Part shown: piece by piece, positions 1 to 10,499 of the stretch | Position numbering within the stretch: the stretch's first letter is position 1 | How the letters are laid out: each line of letters opens with the position of its first letter | DNA from: Neonectria sp. B-13 | Taxonomy: Eukaryota; Ascomycota; Sordariomycetes; Hypocreales; Nectriaceae | Direction of reading: 5' to 3' | NCBI GenBank assembly: GCA_002682825.1 | Contig: NOKP01000014.1 | Span: 1,003,559 to 1,067,558, forward strand | DNA length: 64,000 nucleotides | Notes under the pieces: model-generated | The model's database searches: none | What the model was told of the DNA's origin: nothing | Seen by the model: the letters and a program-made list of their open reading frames with translations, nothing else | Program-made: the position numbers and the translations under genes

Positions 1-1110
1 GCTTGGCCTCGACGTCCACTGTGAGCCAGAATGGCCAATCCTCGTCTCCGAGCTGGAAACCGTCTACGAGGATAAGGCGCAGCTGATCGGTGCCGTCGTT
101 GGCATTCTGCAGACCTGGTTCGCAACCCTTGCCGAGATTCTCGACGACTCAAGCCAGGATGCTTGGTCTGAGAATGTTGTCGAGAAGATCAACGAGTTGA
201 CCTCAAGGCTGAAGCTGACCGTAGAGGTAACCGACCCTCCGCCGTGTCCCAGTGCGGCACTTCCCCCTTGTCAACCAAGGAAACGTGATGCTGTCTGCAC
301 AACAGGACTGATATAGTACACTTTAGGTCTCCGAGACTGAGCAAACCTCGACGGAGTGGTCTGATAGGCGACTGGGATTTCTTTTGTCCCTTCCCAAGGT
401 TCAAGTCTATCAGCCTTCTCAGTTCGCATCTTTGTTCAGAGAACAACTTCTCGACTGTTTCGAGGAGAAGAAGAAGCCTGTGCAGTCGCTGCCCATCCGT
501 TCCACCACTGGCGACGAATGGGCAGATGTAGCTATGGATGAGGCAACCGAGAGCTCCACAAAACCAGTTGCAGCAAAGAGTGCAGTCTCGGCTGTTGAAT
601 ACCTCCCCAACGCCAGCGCCCTACCTAAGCCTGGCACCCTCCTCCTCAAGCCGCCGTATCACCTCTTTATCCATGCTATTGGCAACAACAAACTCGAGAT
701 CCAGTGCTCCCATAGCGGGACCCTCGAAGTTTTGGCCGACTATTTGAAGAGATGGTGCAGGATTAACCCGAATCTAACGACGAAGGTCAGTGATTCCCAT
801 CTACTATTGTGACAAATAATTCCTCCTGGTTTGGAGCCTTCGCAGCTCTTTGAGATGACCAAGAACCATTGTCGATCGAAAGCTAACTAAATACCAGCCC
901 CCTGCCGTCGAGATCACCCTCAACCAGGGGTCTTGCGGCTTCGGCCTGACCTACGACACACTCACTCTCTACTCCGAGAATCGATATGCTGGCATTTTCA
1001 CTGTCTCACCAACTCTGATTTTGCACTTGATCGAGGGCCAGTTTGGATACGAGAGGGTGTATAGCGATGCCTCCACCTGGCAATATCGCCGGGACGCACC
1101 ATTCAAGTAG
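1..1110 (+). CDS. Unknown protein, C-terminal 298 residues (5' end outside window)
   Basis: Three exons can be read: 1-226 (frame starts at base 2), 327-785 and 898-1110, with the stop at 1108-1110. The first intron (227-326) has a GTAACC donor and a CTTTAG acceptor; the second (786-897) has GTCAGT and ACCAG with a CTAAC branch site. All junctions are in phase 0. The visible part has an N-terminal helical acidic stretch with LETVYEDKAQL, a middle section with a Ser/Thr/Ala-rich linker, and a compact C-terminal section containing GSCGFGLTYDTL. I do not recognise the family. The alternative acceptor at 398 also stays in frame, but 326 gives a more typical intron and a longer conserved-looking exon. 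No function is assigned. Confidence 0.75.
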
Positions 1111-3063
1111 TCATAGCATGGTTGGGTTATCGGGACACTCGAATTGCGAAATAGTCCATATTGTACTGAGAGCCTTTGGCGTTGGTATTGAAACGGTCAA
1201 TTATGGATTTTACAGACTGCGCAGCAGGGGAAAGAAAAAATCCAGTCACGGTAGCCAAATCAAGAAGAACAACGTTCAAGAGAATTAATATGTACCCTCT
1301 TATAAGAAATGAGCCGTTACATTTCTCCCTTTATTCCTGCATTTATCAATGCAACGGCTCAACCACTTACACTTGATGAGGAACTCGAACGATTCGGGCC
1401 AAGCGCTGTGAAGTGGTGATGTGTGTCACGTGTGGAGGCAAAATATCGAGGCATTTGATGCAAAGGCTTTGAGGCAATAGTGTGACAATGAAACTTCAAG
1501 TAGCATGGCTACTATAGACATAGTATCCTGTCGAAGTAATGTTTGTGAGCCTGCTTGTTACCCCACTGGTATGCGATAGTATCTCCTGTCTTGTCCATGG
1601 GCATGGATGACACATGTCCAAGAGGCCCACAATCCCCCGAGCTATCGCCGGTTCAGCTGGTACTATATTGATGTGTAACAATAGAAGAATAGGACAATCC
1701 TATCTATCCTAGTTGTCAAGGAGGTTTCCACAAGAGTGGCATACAATCTGATTAGGGAGCATGCACCACCCCTGGGCCGTCGTGTCAGATGTTGGCTCTT
1801 CAGCCATTTCACTCCTCAGTCCGATGTCGAAAGCATTTCTCTACTTAATTTATCTGCATTCAAACTTGTCGGCTTCTCGTAATGCGGTTAAACACGGGTA
1901 TTGGGGTAATGCCTTGCGCTTCTGGTCGTCCGTTGGGTTGTTGCTCATCTTTCCCAGCTCAAGCATTACTGTGTGAGAGAGAGAGAGCTGGTGTATTCAG
2001 CTTGTCGGTGCCAGCTGATCAAAATAAGATTGCAACTATATGTTGTTCTCAGACTTCAACAAGCGGTACGGGGTTCTAACGTGATCATTCGTGTCCACTT
2101 GAGGGGAAGAAGATGCGGCCAACCCCCATTCATTGCGGAACGCATTCGGCAGTCATACCCCTGCTCCGCGGACGAGTAATTTTCGTTTAAAGTAAGCAAA
2201 GAGTGGGTTGAAAATCATAAGCATTGCAGAAGGGTGTGCAGTATATTCACATCCTTGGAGCGAGATATTTCACAATCGGGCCCACCAATACACGAGTACA
2301 CAACGTGTGTCGGTATCCGGAGGCTTGTTCATTATCTGACTGGACTGGAAATACTGAACACGATTGTTGTAACAATTTGACACGCTTGGGTGGCAACCGC
2401 GACCAGTTCAAGGAATCACAACTGCAGCTCTAACAGCTCGCTAACAAGCAGCAGGTGGCTGGAATATCTGCTCGTGTTCGGGACAAGAACTACGGGGATC
2501 GCTGAAGAAATGAACCATGACTGGCGGAATCTGAAGTAACCCACTGAAAAGGTATCTCCCCCCTTTGCCAAGGGAGTCGTGTTCGTGTGTCGCCTGGGGT
2601 ATCAGGAGAGTGGGGATAACCTCAGTCTCAGATTGTGGAGATACGAATACGAGTCCGACCGGGTCACGAATACGCACGCGGGATGCGCGTCACCACGTCG
2701 GCTATGTGACTGAAAGGCGACGAACAAAGAGTCCACAACAGATTTTCCGATACTGTAATCAATCTGGACTCTTCTGATTGGTTTGCTGGTAGTGTGGGAG
2801 TAGCCGAGCATTGGCGCAGTGATGATATGCTAGAGCTGATGGAGTCGATGGATAGAGCAGGCGCTGCAAGACTTGGCATTGAAGACGGTCAGAGTTGGAA
2901 GTAGGGAGAAGGGGGTCATCGGAGTTGAGCGAGTTGCCATGTCTTGTGTCTCTTCTTTTGAGTATTTGAAGAGTTCTTCCCCCCGTCTTTTCCCTCTTCT
3001 GCCTTGTCTTGTGACACCGGCACAACCTGCAACGGCCTCGTTTCGAAGAAAAGAGCAAAGACC
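1111..3063. other. Gene-free stretch (about 1.95 kb)
   Basis: Only short, unsupported reading frames are present on either strand. The last 200 bases before 3064 are pyrimidine-rich (TCTTTTCCCTCTTCTG near 2990) and probably form the promoter and 5' leader of the P450 gene. No repeats or RNA genes were recognised. Confidence 0.5.
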
Positions 3064-4692
3064 ATGGAACCAACCATGGATTCTGCTCTTCACTTCTCAT
3101 TTTACACCATTGGAGCGTTCCTGGCTTTGATCCTCCTCAATGTCCTTCAACAGCGAATTTTCCGCAGGTCGGGCGACGCTCCTGTCGTCCTCCACTGGTT
3201 TCCATTTATCGGCAACGCGATTTCCTATGGTCTGGACCCGTACTCCTTTTTCTCGGAATGTCGAAAGAAGGTACCGTGCATTGCGAAACCCGACAATCAT
3301 TTACCTAGCAAGCTCGCTGACAAGTTCTCGCTGTAGCACGGCGACGTTTTCACCTTCGTTCTCTTTGGCCGAAACGTCACCTGCTGCCTGGGCGTACAGG
3401 GCAACGACTTCGTTCTAAACAGCCGACACCAAGACACGAACGCCGAAGAAATATACGGTCCCTTGACAACCCCCGTCTTTGGAAGCGATGTTGTATACGA
3501 CTGTCCCAACTGGAAGTTGATGGAGCAGAAGAAATTTGTCAAGTTCGGCCTGACGCAGAAGGCTCTCGAGTCCCACGTCCAGAAGATTGAAGAGGAGGTC
3601 CTCGACTACATCAACTCAGTTTCAACCTTGAGTGGTTCCTCAGGTGCTATCGATATTTCCACTACCATGGCCGAGATTACCATCTTGACCGCCGCTCGAG
3701 CCTTGCAAGGAGACGAAGTCCGGAGCAAGCTTACCGCTGAGTTTGCTTCCCTGTACCACGATCTTGATCTTGGTTTCAGGCCTGCCAACTTCCTCTTTCC
3801 CTGGGCACCGTTGCCAAACAATCGTCGTCGAGACGCAGCACATGCCAAGATGAGGGCAGTCTATATGGAGATCATCAACGACCGTCGCAAGAGCGGTGTC
3901 GATGTGAATGAAGGGTCTGACATGATCTGGAATCTTATGCGATGCAGCTACAAGAGCGGACAGCCCGTCCCTGACAAGGAGATAGCCCACATGATGATCA
4001 CACTCCTCATGGCGGGACAACACACGTCCTCGTCGGCCAGCTCGTGGATCATGCTTCACTTAGCCTCACGTCCAGACATCACCGAAGAGCTCTACCGGGA
4101 GCAACTAGACAACCTCAGCGTCGATGGAGTCCTTTCACCCCTACAGTACAGTGACCTTGACAAGCTTCCCCTTCTACAGAACGTGGTCAAAGAGACCCTA
4201 CGTGTCCAGTCCTCCATTCATTCCATTATGCGCAAAGTCAAGAACCCCCTTAATGTGCCCGGGACCCCATACACCGTCACTCCCGGCAACGTCATACTGG
4301 CTTCCCCAATTATGACCGCTCTCAGCGACGAATACTTTACCAACGCCAAAACCTGGGATCCGCACCGCTGGGACGATAAGCCCAGTGAAGAAACAGCTGG
4401 CGGTGAAATGATCGATTACGGATACGGCGCCGTCACCAAGGGTACTAAGAGTCCCTATTTGCCGTTCGGGGCCGGTCGACACCGCTGTATTGGAGAAAAG
4501 TTCGCGTATGTCAACCTCGGGGCGATTATCAACACGATGGTACGCAACTTCAAAGTAAACACGATGGACGGCAAACCAGGAGTGCCGGCGACAGATTACA
4601 CGTCTCTTTTCTCACGGCCTGTCAAGCCCGCTTTCATTCGATGGGAGCGGCGATCCGTGTCCAAAGCCAGCAAAACCACGGTTGGTCTATAG
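3064..4692 (+). CDS. cyp51: Sterol 14-alpha-demethylase (CYP51 family), 520 aa
   Basis: Endoplasmic-reticulum P450 expected to remove the 14-alpha-methyl group of lanosterol or eburicol in ergosterol synthesis. It has two exons, 3064-3270 and 3337-4692; the 66-nt intron has GTACCG and TGTAG borders. An N-terminal membrane segment (about residues 10-30) is followed by CYP51 signatures: HGDVFTFVLFGRNVT from residue 70, VVYDCPN around Tyr123, the I-helix MAGQHTSSSAS, the ExxR motif KETLR, the haem loop FGAGRHRCIGE with Cys453, and the C-terminal YTSLFSRPVKPAF. Tyr123 aligns with the tyrosine changed in azole-resistant yeasts and moulds (Y132 of Candida, Y121 of Aspergillus fumigatus CYP51A). Position 128 is Trp (CPNWKLMEQKKF), where most CYP51 proteins I know have Ser or a small residue. 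Whether this is the housekeeping copy or an extra paralogue (CYP51A or C type) cannot be told from one locus. It converges on the hydrolase gene with a 164-nt gap. Confidence 0.93.
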
Positions 4693-4856
4693 AAGGTTGG
4701 GATTCCCGAAGGCAAGGCATGGAACGGTCTTGAGATCGAATTTTTTGAAGAATGAAACCGGAGGGGGGGCATATCTTGGAACCAGGAAACGTTTTCAAAG
4801 TATTGACATGCTATTTGAAACCAGAAACGAAAGGTAGTTAAGTAATTCAACCTCGC

Positions 4857-5683
4857 TTAGTTTACCCACTCCTTGGCTCTTTCATCGACAAACTTGTAAA
4901 CAGAGTCGAGGTGTGACAGAAAAGGAGAATGACCAGCATCCTCGAGGTCCAGCTCATGCCACTGGACCCCGGAAAATTGAACCATCATTGTCTGCGCAAT
5001 ATATGGGATGGTTTTATCTTGTTGGCATTTGATGTATGCACGACGACCACTAAACACCTCGTCCTTCCAGGCAGGTGGGGAACTGGGGGTGGTAAAAGAT
5101 GTGTGTGCTTGCTGCTTCAATTCTTTGACAGCTGTCTTAGCCAGCGAGTCTTCGACGTTGTTGTAGAAGACCGCTTCAGGGTTGCCCACATCGAGCTGGC
5201 CCGTCTCTTCCTATTCAACGAGTCAGTTTTTGTGACAGGCAAAAAGCAATCATTTGGTGTATTTACGTTGATGATGTTCCACGAGTCAAGTTTCTCTCCG
5301 GGGAGCTTGCTTCGGAGTGAGTCTCCCTCGTTTGCAAGAAAAGCGCACATAAATACAAGCCCAACGATGCCCGAAGTATGTCCAGCAGCAACTCGCTCAG
5401 TCTTGCTCAGACCTTTCGCAGCTGCTGCACCGGGGCAGCCGCCGTATGAATGCATGATCAAGATGACATCCTTGCCCTGGTCAAGTTCAGGCAACATCAG
5501 GTTTTCGCGGATGAAGTGTGTGTCTGTTGCCACCGTTTGGTTCTTTGGGTCGGCAGACCCGACAGACGTCAGCTGCTTAGAGCTTGTTGGGTAGCCAGCA
5601 TCGCGAAGTCGCTTCAGGAACAAGTCGTAGTGTGCGGGTGTGTGCCAAGCACCGGGAATTAAAACAATTGTTGGCTTCGACAT
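4857..5683 (-). CDS. Alpha/beta hydrolase, 256 aa
   Basis: Two exons on the minus strand: 5683-5267 and 5210-4857. The 56-nt intron starts GTAAAT and ends GAATAG. The protein begins MSKPTIVLIPGAWHTP, typical of small esterase-like alpha/beta hydrolases of the AB_hydrolase_6 group. The nucleophile elbow is MHSYGG (Ser79). An Asp near 204 and His233 (in DAGHSP) complete a likely triad. An in-frame ATG 48 nt upstream would add 16 residues; I chose 5683 because the family motif begins immediately there. The substrate is unknown. Plant and bacterial relatives act on methyl esters or similar small esters, so an esterase role is an inference. It lies tail to tail with the CYP51 gene. Confidence 0.85.
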
Positions 5684-6555
5684 GTTCAGGGTAAATGATA
5701 TAAGTTCGATGGTGGGATTGATGATCGTCAAAATAGAAGACTGTCAAAAGAAGGCAATTTGGTGTAAAGCCGAGGTATTTATCCTTTCACAGCAATTTAG
5801 CCTGAGGTAGCGCTTACCGCACCGCCCTGCTTCATTCAACTTCTCTTTGCTGATTGCTGAGTGAGCGCTACCACGGAACTAGAGCGACATCCGAGGAACC
5901 CTAGCGGGCATGGCTGAATCTAGACGCTTTAACTGGCCCGCTCGGACTCAGGATTGGAATCTCGCATTCATCGTCGCCAACTATCCAATACGAAGGCGGG
6001 GATTTGGGTGCAACATAGAGAATAGCCCCTAAAAGTAACAGTCATGTGTTTGGATTTGATTCGATGATAGAGACTATAATCAGAGGCCGGAACTGGGATA
6101 AATCAAGCCGCCTTATGTTTCGCAGGTTGATGGCCAATTGCTGTCTTCGTCGATTAAAGAAGAAATTAAAATATTAAGCTCATGACGAAGTCAGAAACCC
6201 TGGTTTACCCAAGACGTCAGAGAAGAGAAACTTGACAGAATCGGCTAAGATAGTTAAGGTTTCTGATGCATGAAGGTTGTTGAATCCCGATACCTTTTCA
6301 ATACTATTCCAGACTGAGACTCAGATATCAGGGACCAGGGGGCTCCAGGCGACAGCCAGTCCTTTGGCATTATCTAACGGATTAGTTTCTAGCTGAGCTC
6401 AAAGATGAGTAATAACTTGGGTGAGGGTTAATCTGTCTGGCTGTACTGATATCTACTAGGGCCAGTCATATCATCACGATTTCACCCTATGACACATCTA
6501 AGCGACCTCATCAGATGTCCACCCAATCAGAATCCCCCCTACTCGTAACTTCAGC
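5684..6555. other. Gene-free stretch (872 nt)
   Basis: Lies between two minus-strand genes and should hold the promoter of the hydrolase gene. No supported reading frame or repeat was seen. Confidence 0.45.
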
Positions 6556-7803
6556 TTAGAAGCATTCAGACCAGTCTTCTTCCTTCATGTACTGCTCCAC
6601 AGTATAAATCGGAACGTCCACACCAAGCTATACATGTCAGATATACACTAAATCTAGACAGGGGAGTACTTACATCTTTGGGATAAACGATGCTTGGATC
6701 ACCTCCGGTGTAACCGAATTCGCCAATATACTCGAGCATATCAGCGAGTTCCTCGCCAATGCCTCCAGGGATAAGATCCTCGAGGATTTTACGGTCGATG
6801 CGCTGAAAGTGACAAGTAACGCCATTGACTTTGCCCCATAGAGCAGCGTACTCAGTCCAGCTCAACTCGCCGGAAGTGCCAAGAAGATGTTTACCAGGCG
6901 CAACCTGAACCAAGGCCTTCACGAATTCACCTAGAAAGTCAAAATTAGCTCACAAGACTCAAAAAATCGCGCAAGACTTACCTGTGTCATGGCGTGCTTC
7001 AACCATAGCAACTGGGCCGTCTTTGTCTGAGGGAATTCCCAACAGAAAGGTGCCGTCGGCTTGCTAGAGCGGCGTTAGCTCCAAGTATAGTACTCTGGTA
7101 TAAGTGGGTGAAACTTGCCTTGATTGGTCTCCCCAGACCATTGTAGCCCTTCCAGTTGGTCAGGTAAAGTGCGACCTGTAAGTACGATGTCTTCTCTGCA
7201 AGTTCTGGATATGTAGCCTTTAGATACTCGACAGCTTCCCACTTTGCGTCGAAGTGGAAGTTCTTTGCATACTTGCCCTTACTCCACTTCTTCGTGGGCG
7301 AGAGCGTCGAGAGCACGAATCGATCCAAGGTATCGACGGTTGCATTCGCAGCGTCCACAATGTTACGCCCTTGCTGCACCTCGATTCCATAGGCATATAC
7401 GTTGAGTGCGAGGCCCGCGGACGCGGCGCTCTCCTGTGCTTTCGGGTCGCTCGTGATTCCCCAGAAGTCAGTGACACCAAAGATCACGGTTGACCCGGCG
7501 AACGCAGTCTTCAGTGAAGCGGCGTCATTCAAGTCGGCTTTGACGAGTTCGACGCCCTTGTCGGCCCAGGCTTGGCTCCCAGGCTTAGTGGGATCGCGAG
7601 TTATGCCGCGGACATGCCAATTTCCCTCCTTAAGAAAGACGTCGGCAACGGAGGCGCCCTTAGTTGAGTGTTAGCAGGTGGACATCTCGAAAGCTGGTGT
7701 GGGAAGGGAGTTTTCGTCCCGCAGTGAAGGAATGTTATGTGATAGTATGGGATTGTACCTGCGTGCCCGTTACCCCCACGATAGTAATGATCCTCTTTGC
7801 CAT
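6556..7803 (-). CDS. NmrA-like NAD(P)-binding protein, 331 aa
   Basis: Five exons on the minus strand: 7803-7759, 7658-7119, 7063-6982, 6930-6674 and 6627-6556. The N-terminus MAKRIITIVGVTGTQGAS carries the GxxGxxG dinucleotide-binding loop, followed by an HVRGITRDP second strand, as in NmrA/HSCARG-type atypical short-chain reductases. These proteins bind NAD(P) and act either as redox-sensing regulators or as reductases; no catalytic YxxxK motif is obvious, so a regulatory or reductase role cannot be separated. The second intron (7064-7118) starts with GC rather than GT (AAG then GCAAGT) and ends CTCTAG, a GC-AG intron with a good CTAAC branch site. Length and all junction phases agree with the family. 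The last exon codes for only 23 residues and is too short to be found as a free reading frame. Confidence 0.88.
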
Positions 7804-10499
7804 GTTGGTAATATGGAGATTGGTCTGATGTTGCGAATCGAAAGTCACAGTGGTGAACTATAACTTATCTGAATGTGCTTGGGGTGTTGGGCTTTAAGTA
7901 GTATAGAGTGATTGTAAACTATCTAATACATATATTATCGTCACCGCCTGAAGATTGAGACTCTGTACTACAATAGAGTAAGTTCTTACTGTCGACTCGG
8001 CTTCGGCGTGATTCAATTCTCCGCCACGTCCGTTTCAGGACAGCTCGGAGGAATACCCTGTGGAGAAAGCTGTTAGAATGGACAGAGTGCCCCCGCCGGC
8101 GGATTTAACAGATAAACATCAGCCGTATGGAACAATAGACATCCGTCGGGTTGGATGACAAATGCATAACCTAGTACCGTTCGATGCTTACCTAACCCTC
8201 TGTTCGGAGTCGTTGACGTGATAGTCCCTTTCGAGGGGCATACTTGTATACTCGCGTGATTATTGGTCTGGCTACATTCTATATTTCTTGTACAGCTATG
8301 TGTGTTACGTAACAAGTGTCATAAAAGTCTGTGTAATATTAGTTCTTTGCTCGCCATTTGTTTTATTCCTCATTTCAAGCTCTTAGTCGTCAAACATGAG
8401 AAGAAAAAGTACAAATGATTAAGTAATAATGGCAATAATTTACAGAAAGAAAATTCGAATCATAAGATGACCGCTCTCTCAATATGAAAGGCCCAATGTG
8501 CTACAAGTATTGTCTGCGTTAAGGATCGATTTCTTCATCTCGAGCTTACTTGAGGACAGGCTCAAGCTGCAAGATCAATGTGGCCAAGCTAGCGGAAAAT
8601 CTTGCTGTACTTATCTTTCTACCTTCAACGGTACTGGGCATAGCATATCAATGTGTTATCTGCTGTGAGTTATCTACTGCGTTACTTTGATCTATCGATG
8701 AGATTGACCAAGGATGGAAGAATTATGAACAGGATCAACGTCCGAGGGCTTTAAAGCTTGAAGAACAAGCTTGAATTAATAGGAAATTTCCACTAGCTTA
8801 TATTTTATGTACCTTGTTTATGCTGCTCTCGCACTTATCGCCAAGCTGGGATATGGTCGCCTCTACCGCAGGCCTCTAACGTAACCTCCTTGCAATGGCA
8901 GTTCTAGTCACCGGTCTTGAAAATATCCCTGGAATCGGTGATAGACACGACGGAAGGCTGGCTTGTGTCGAACGGTTTGCTGTTCACAGTGTCCTTAAGG
9001 TGCATCGAGTTTGGCTCGTAAAGGAACACGCTGGCAGCGTTTTCAGTTATGTCGCTTCCAGGCGAGATAAAAAATGTCGACTCGTAAAATGCTTCCTTTC
9101 TCTTAAACCATTTACTTCACCATATTCGCTCACACGGGGTCTTCGAAGCCATAAGTTCTTTTCTGTTGACCCGCTACCATCATCGTCCTCGCTGGCGACA
9201 CCGATTCTCCCTGCCCCTGAAACATTCAAGGCCCGGCTCGCACTACGAACCACTGAGTTTTGTTGCTCATCAGTGCGATTTCTCAGGTAGAATTCGACGT
9301 GGTTAATGTTTTAAAGTCCATTAAAGAAGATGTTGTCTTGGCTGTCTAGGAATGTCAAAAAGTCATTTTTATTATCAGTGGGCTCTCCTTCGCCACGTAT
9401 GGCAAGCGCAAATATGAGCGGCTTGCTCCTGTAAATTGACTTTCATTCACAATGGTACTATTCGAGGTAAAATCGAGATTTGCCTTCTTGTGCGAGTTCC
9501 TAGTGGTGCCCGCTTGCGACGCGAAGAAGACAGCGCCATTCTCCCTTGAGTCTTGCAACTTAGCAACGACACCTCTTGAAGATCCACTCAAATCGCTGGC
9601 CTCAACACAGGGGAAATATTTGTCGGTCTTTCTGCGTTATAGAGACCGTCCTTGTCGGCCGTTGATGTAGTACAGGATCGCCAGCATGGCGCCGAGGACG
9701 CAAATGTCCAGATCCCAAGTCCCCGGAAAGCTGGGGGTGCTATAAGGAGTCCGTCCAAAATGCTTGATGATTGCATTTTGTCGAGTTCGTTAATTTAAGT
9801 TGAGTCTAATTAGCGATTGCTATCTATTAGTGCACGGGGAATCGGCCTTGATAAGCCTTCGTCGAGTAAGTCGAATTGACCAAGTCGGTTGCGCGGAACG
9901 CTCAATGCTCCCTTCCGGGTTCCGACGCCTCTGGAGGCACCAACGAATCGAGATAGCCCGAAGCTTGAGTTCGGCAATCAGCTCGGCAGTCAATACTGGC
10001 TGTACGGATACGATTTTTAGGAGAATTGGTCACCTTGCGATTGACAATTCTCGAGATATTGTTTTGTATTTGTAACGAAGACAACTTTCCAGGTCGGTGC
10101 TCATAGACAGTCTGACCTTCAACTAAACACCCCCAGAATTGAGGCCCCAGACGAAAGAGCCTGCCGCTAACCAGAGACGGCCCATTGAACAGTGATCAGT
10201 CATCAACTCAACTAATTTGCCGCCTCTTATCACTTAGAAGGCTAGTAGGGGTCCACCCACACACCCAACCTTTTGATTTTCCTTCCGACGCCACTCAAGT
10301 TGGTTCCGAAGAGCGTTCCGACGACTGGTTTTCCCCTCAGTTTCGTATCAGCTCGCGACCCACAAGCGATTCAGTTACAGCTGGATTTCAATGCTTTTAG
10401 AGGGATCAATTTCCCCCGTCGGTTTCTTCATCAGACGATTTCTTCCTATCCGGCCGAGCTCTGAACGAATAGCAATAGCCCCCTGCAACAGTCGACACC
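7804..10499. other. Gene-free stretch (2.7 kb) ahead of the amine oxidase gene
   Basis: Holds no intact gene that I can support. Bases 8380-8880 are AT-rich. A possible broken coding relic lies at about 8940-9760 on the minus strand and is listed separately. The 400 bases before 10500 contain TTCCGA cores (10296-10316) like the motif repeated elsewhere in the cluster. Confidence 0.5.
8940..9760 (-). pseudogene. Possible decayed protein-coding relic
   Basis: On the minus strand several stretches look like protein but sit in different frames and are separated by stops: a hydrophobic segment with LGAMLAILYYINGR (about 9700), a Ser/Thr/Asn-rich stretch (9355-9591), and SDITENAASVFLYEPNS followed by about 35 further residues (about 9080-8935). 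The order resembles a fungal membrane protein with a large extracellular domain, but I cannot name the family. No intron set that would rejoin the pieces is convincing. This could also be chance. Confidence 0.25.

Noticed and set aside
386..398. Alternative acceptor at 398 for the first intron of the partial gene
   Set aside because: The acceptor at 326 has a better branch-site distance and keeps a longer open coding exon in the same frame.
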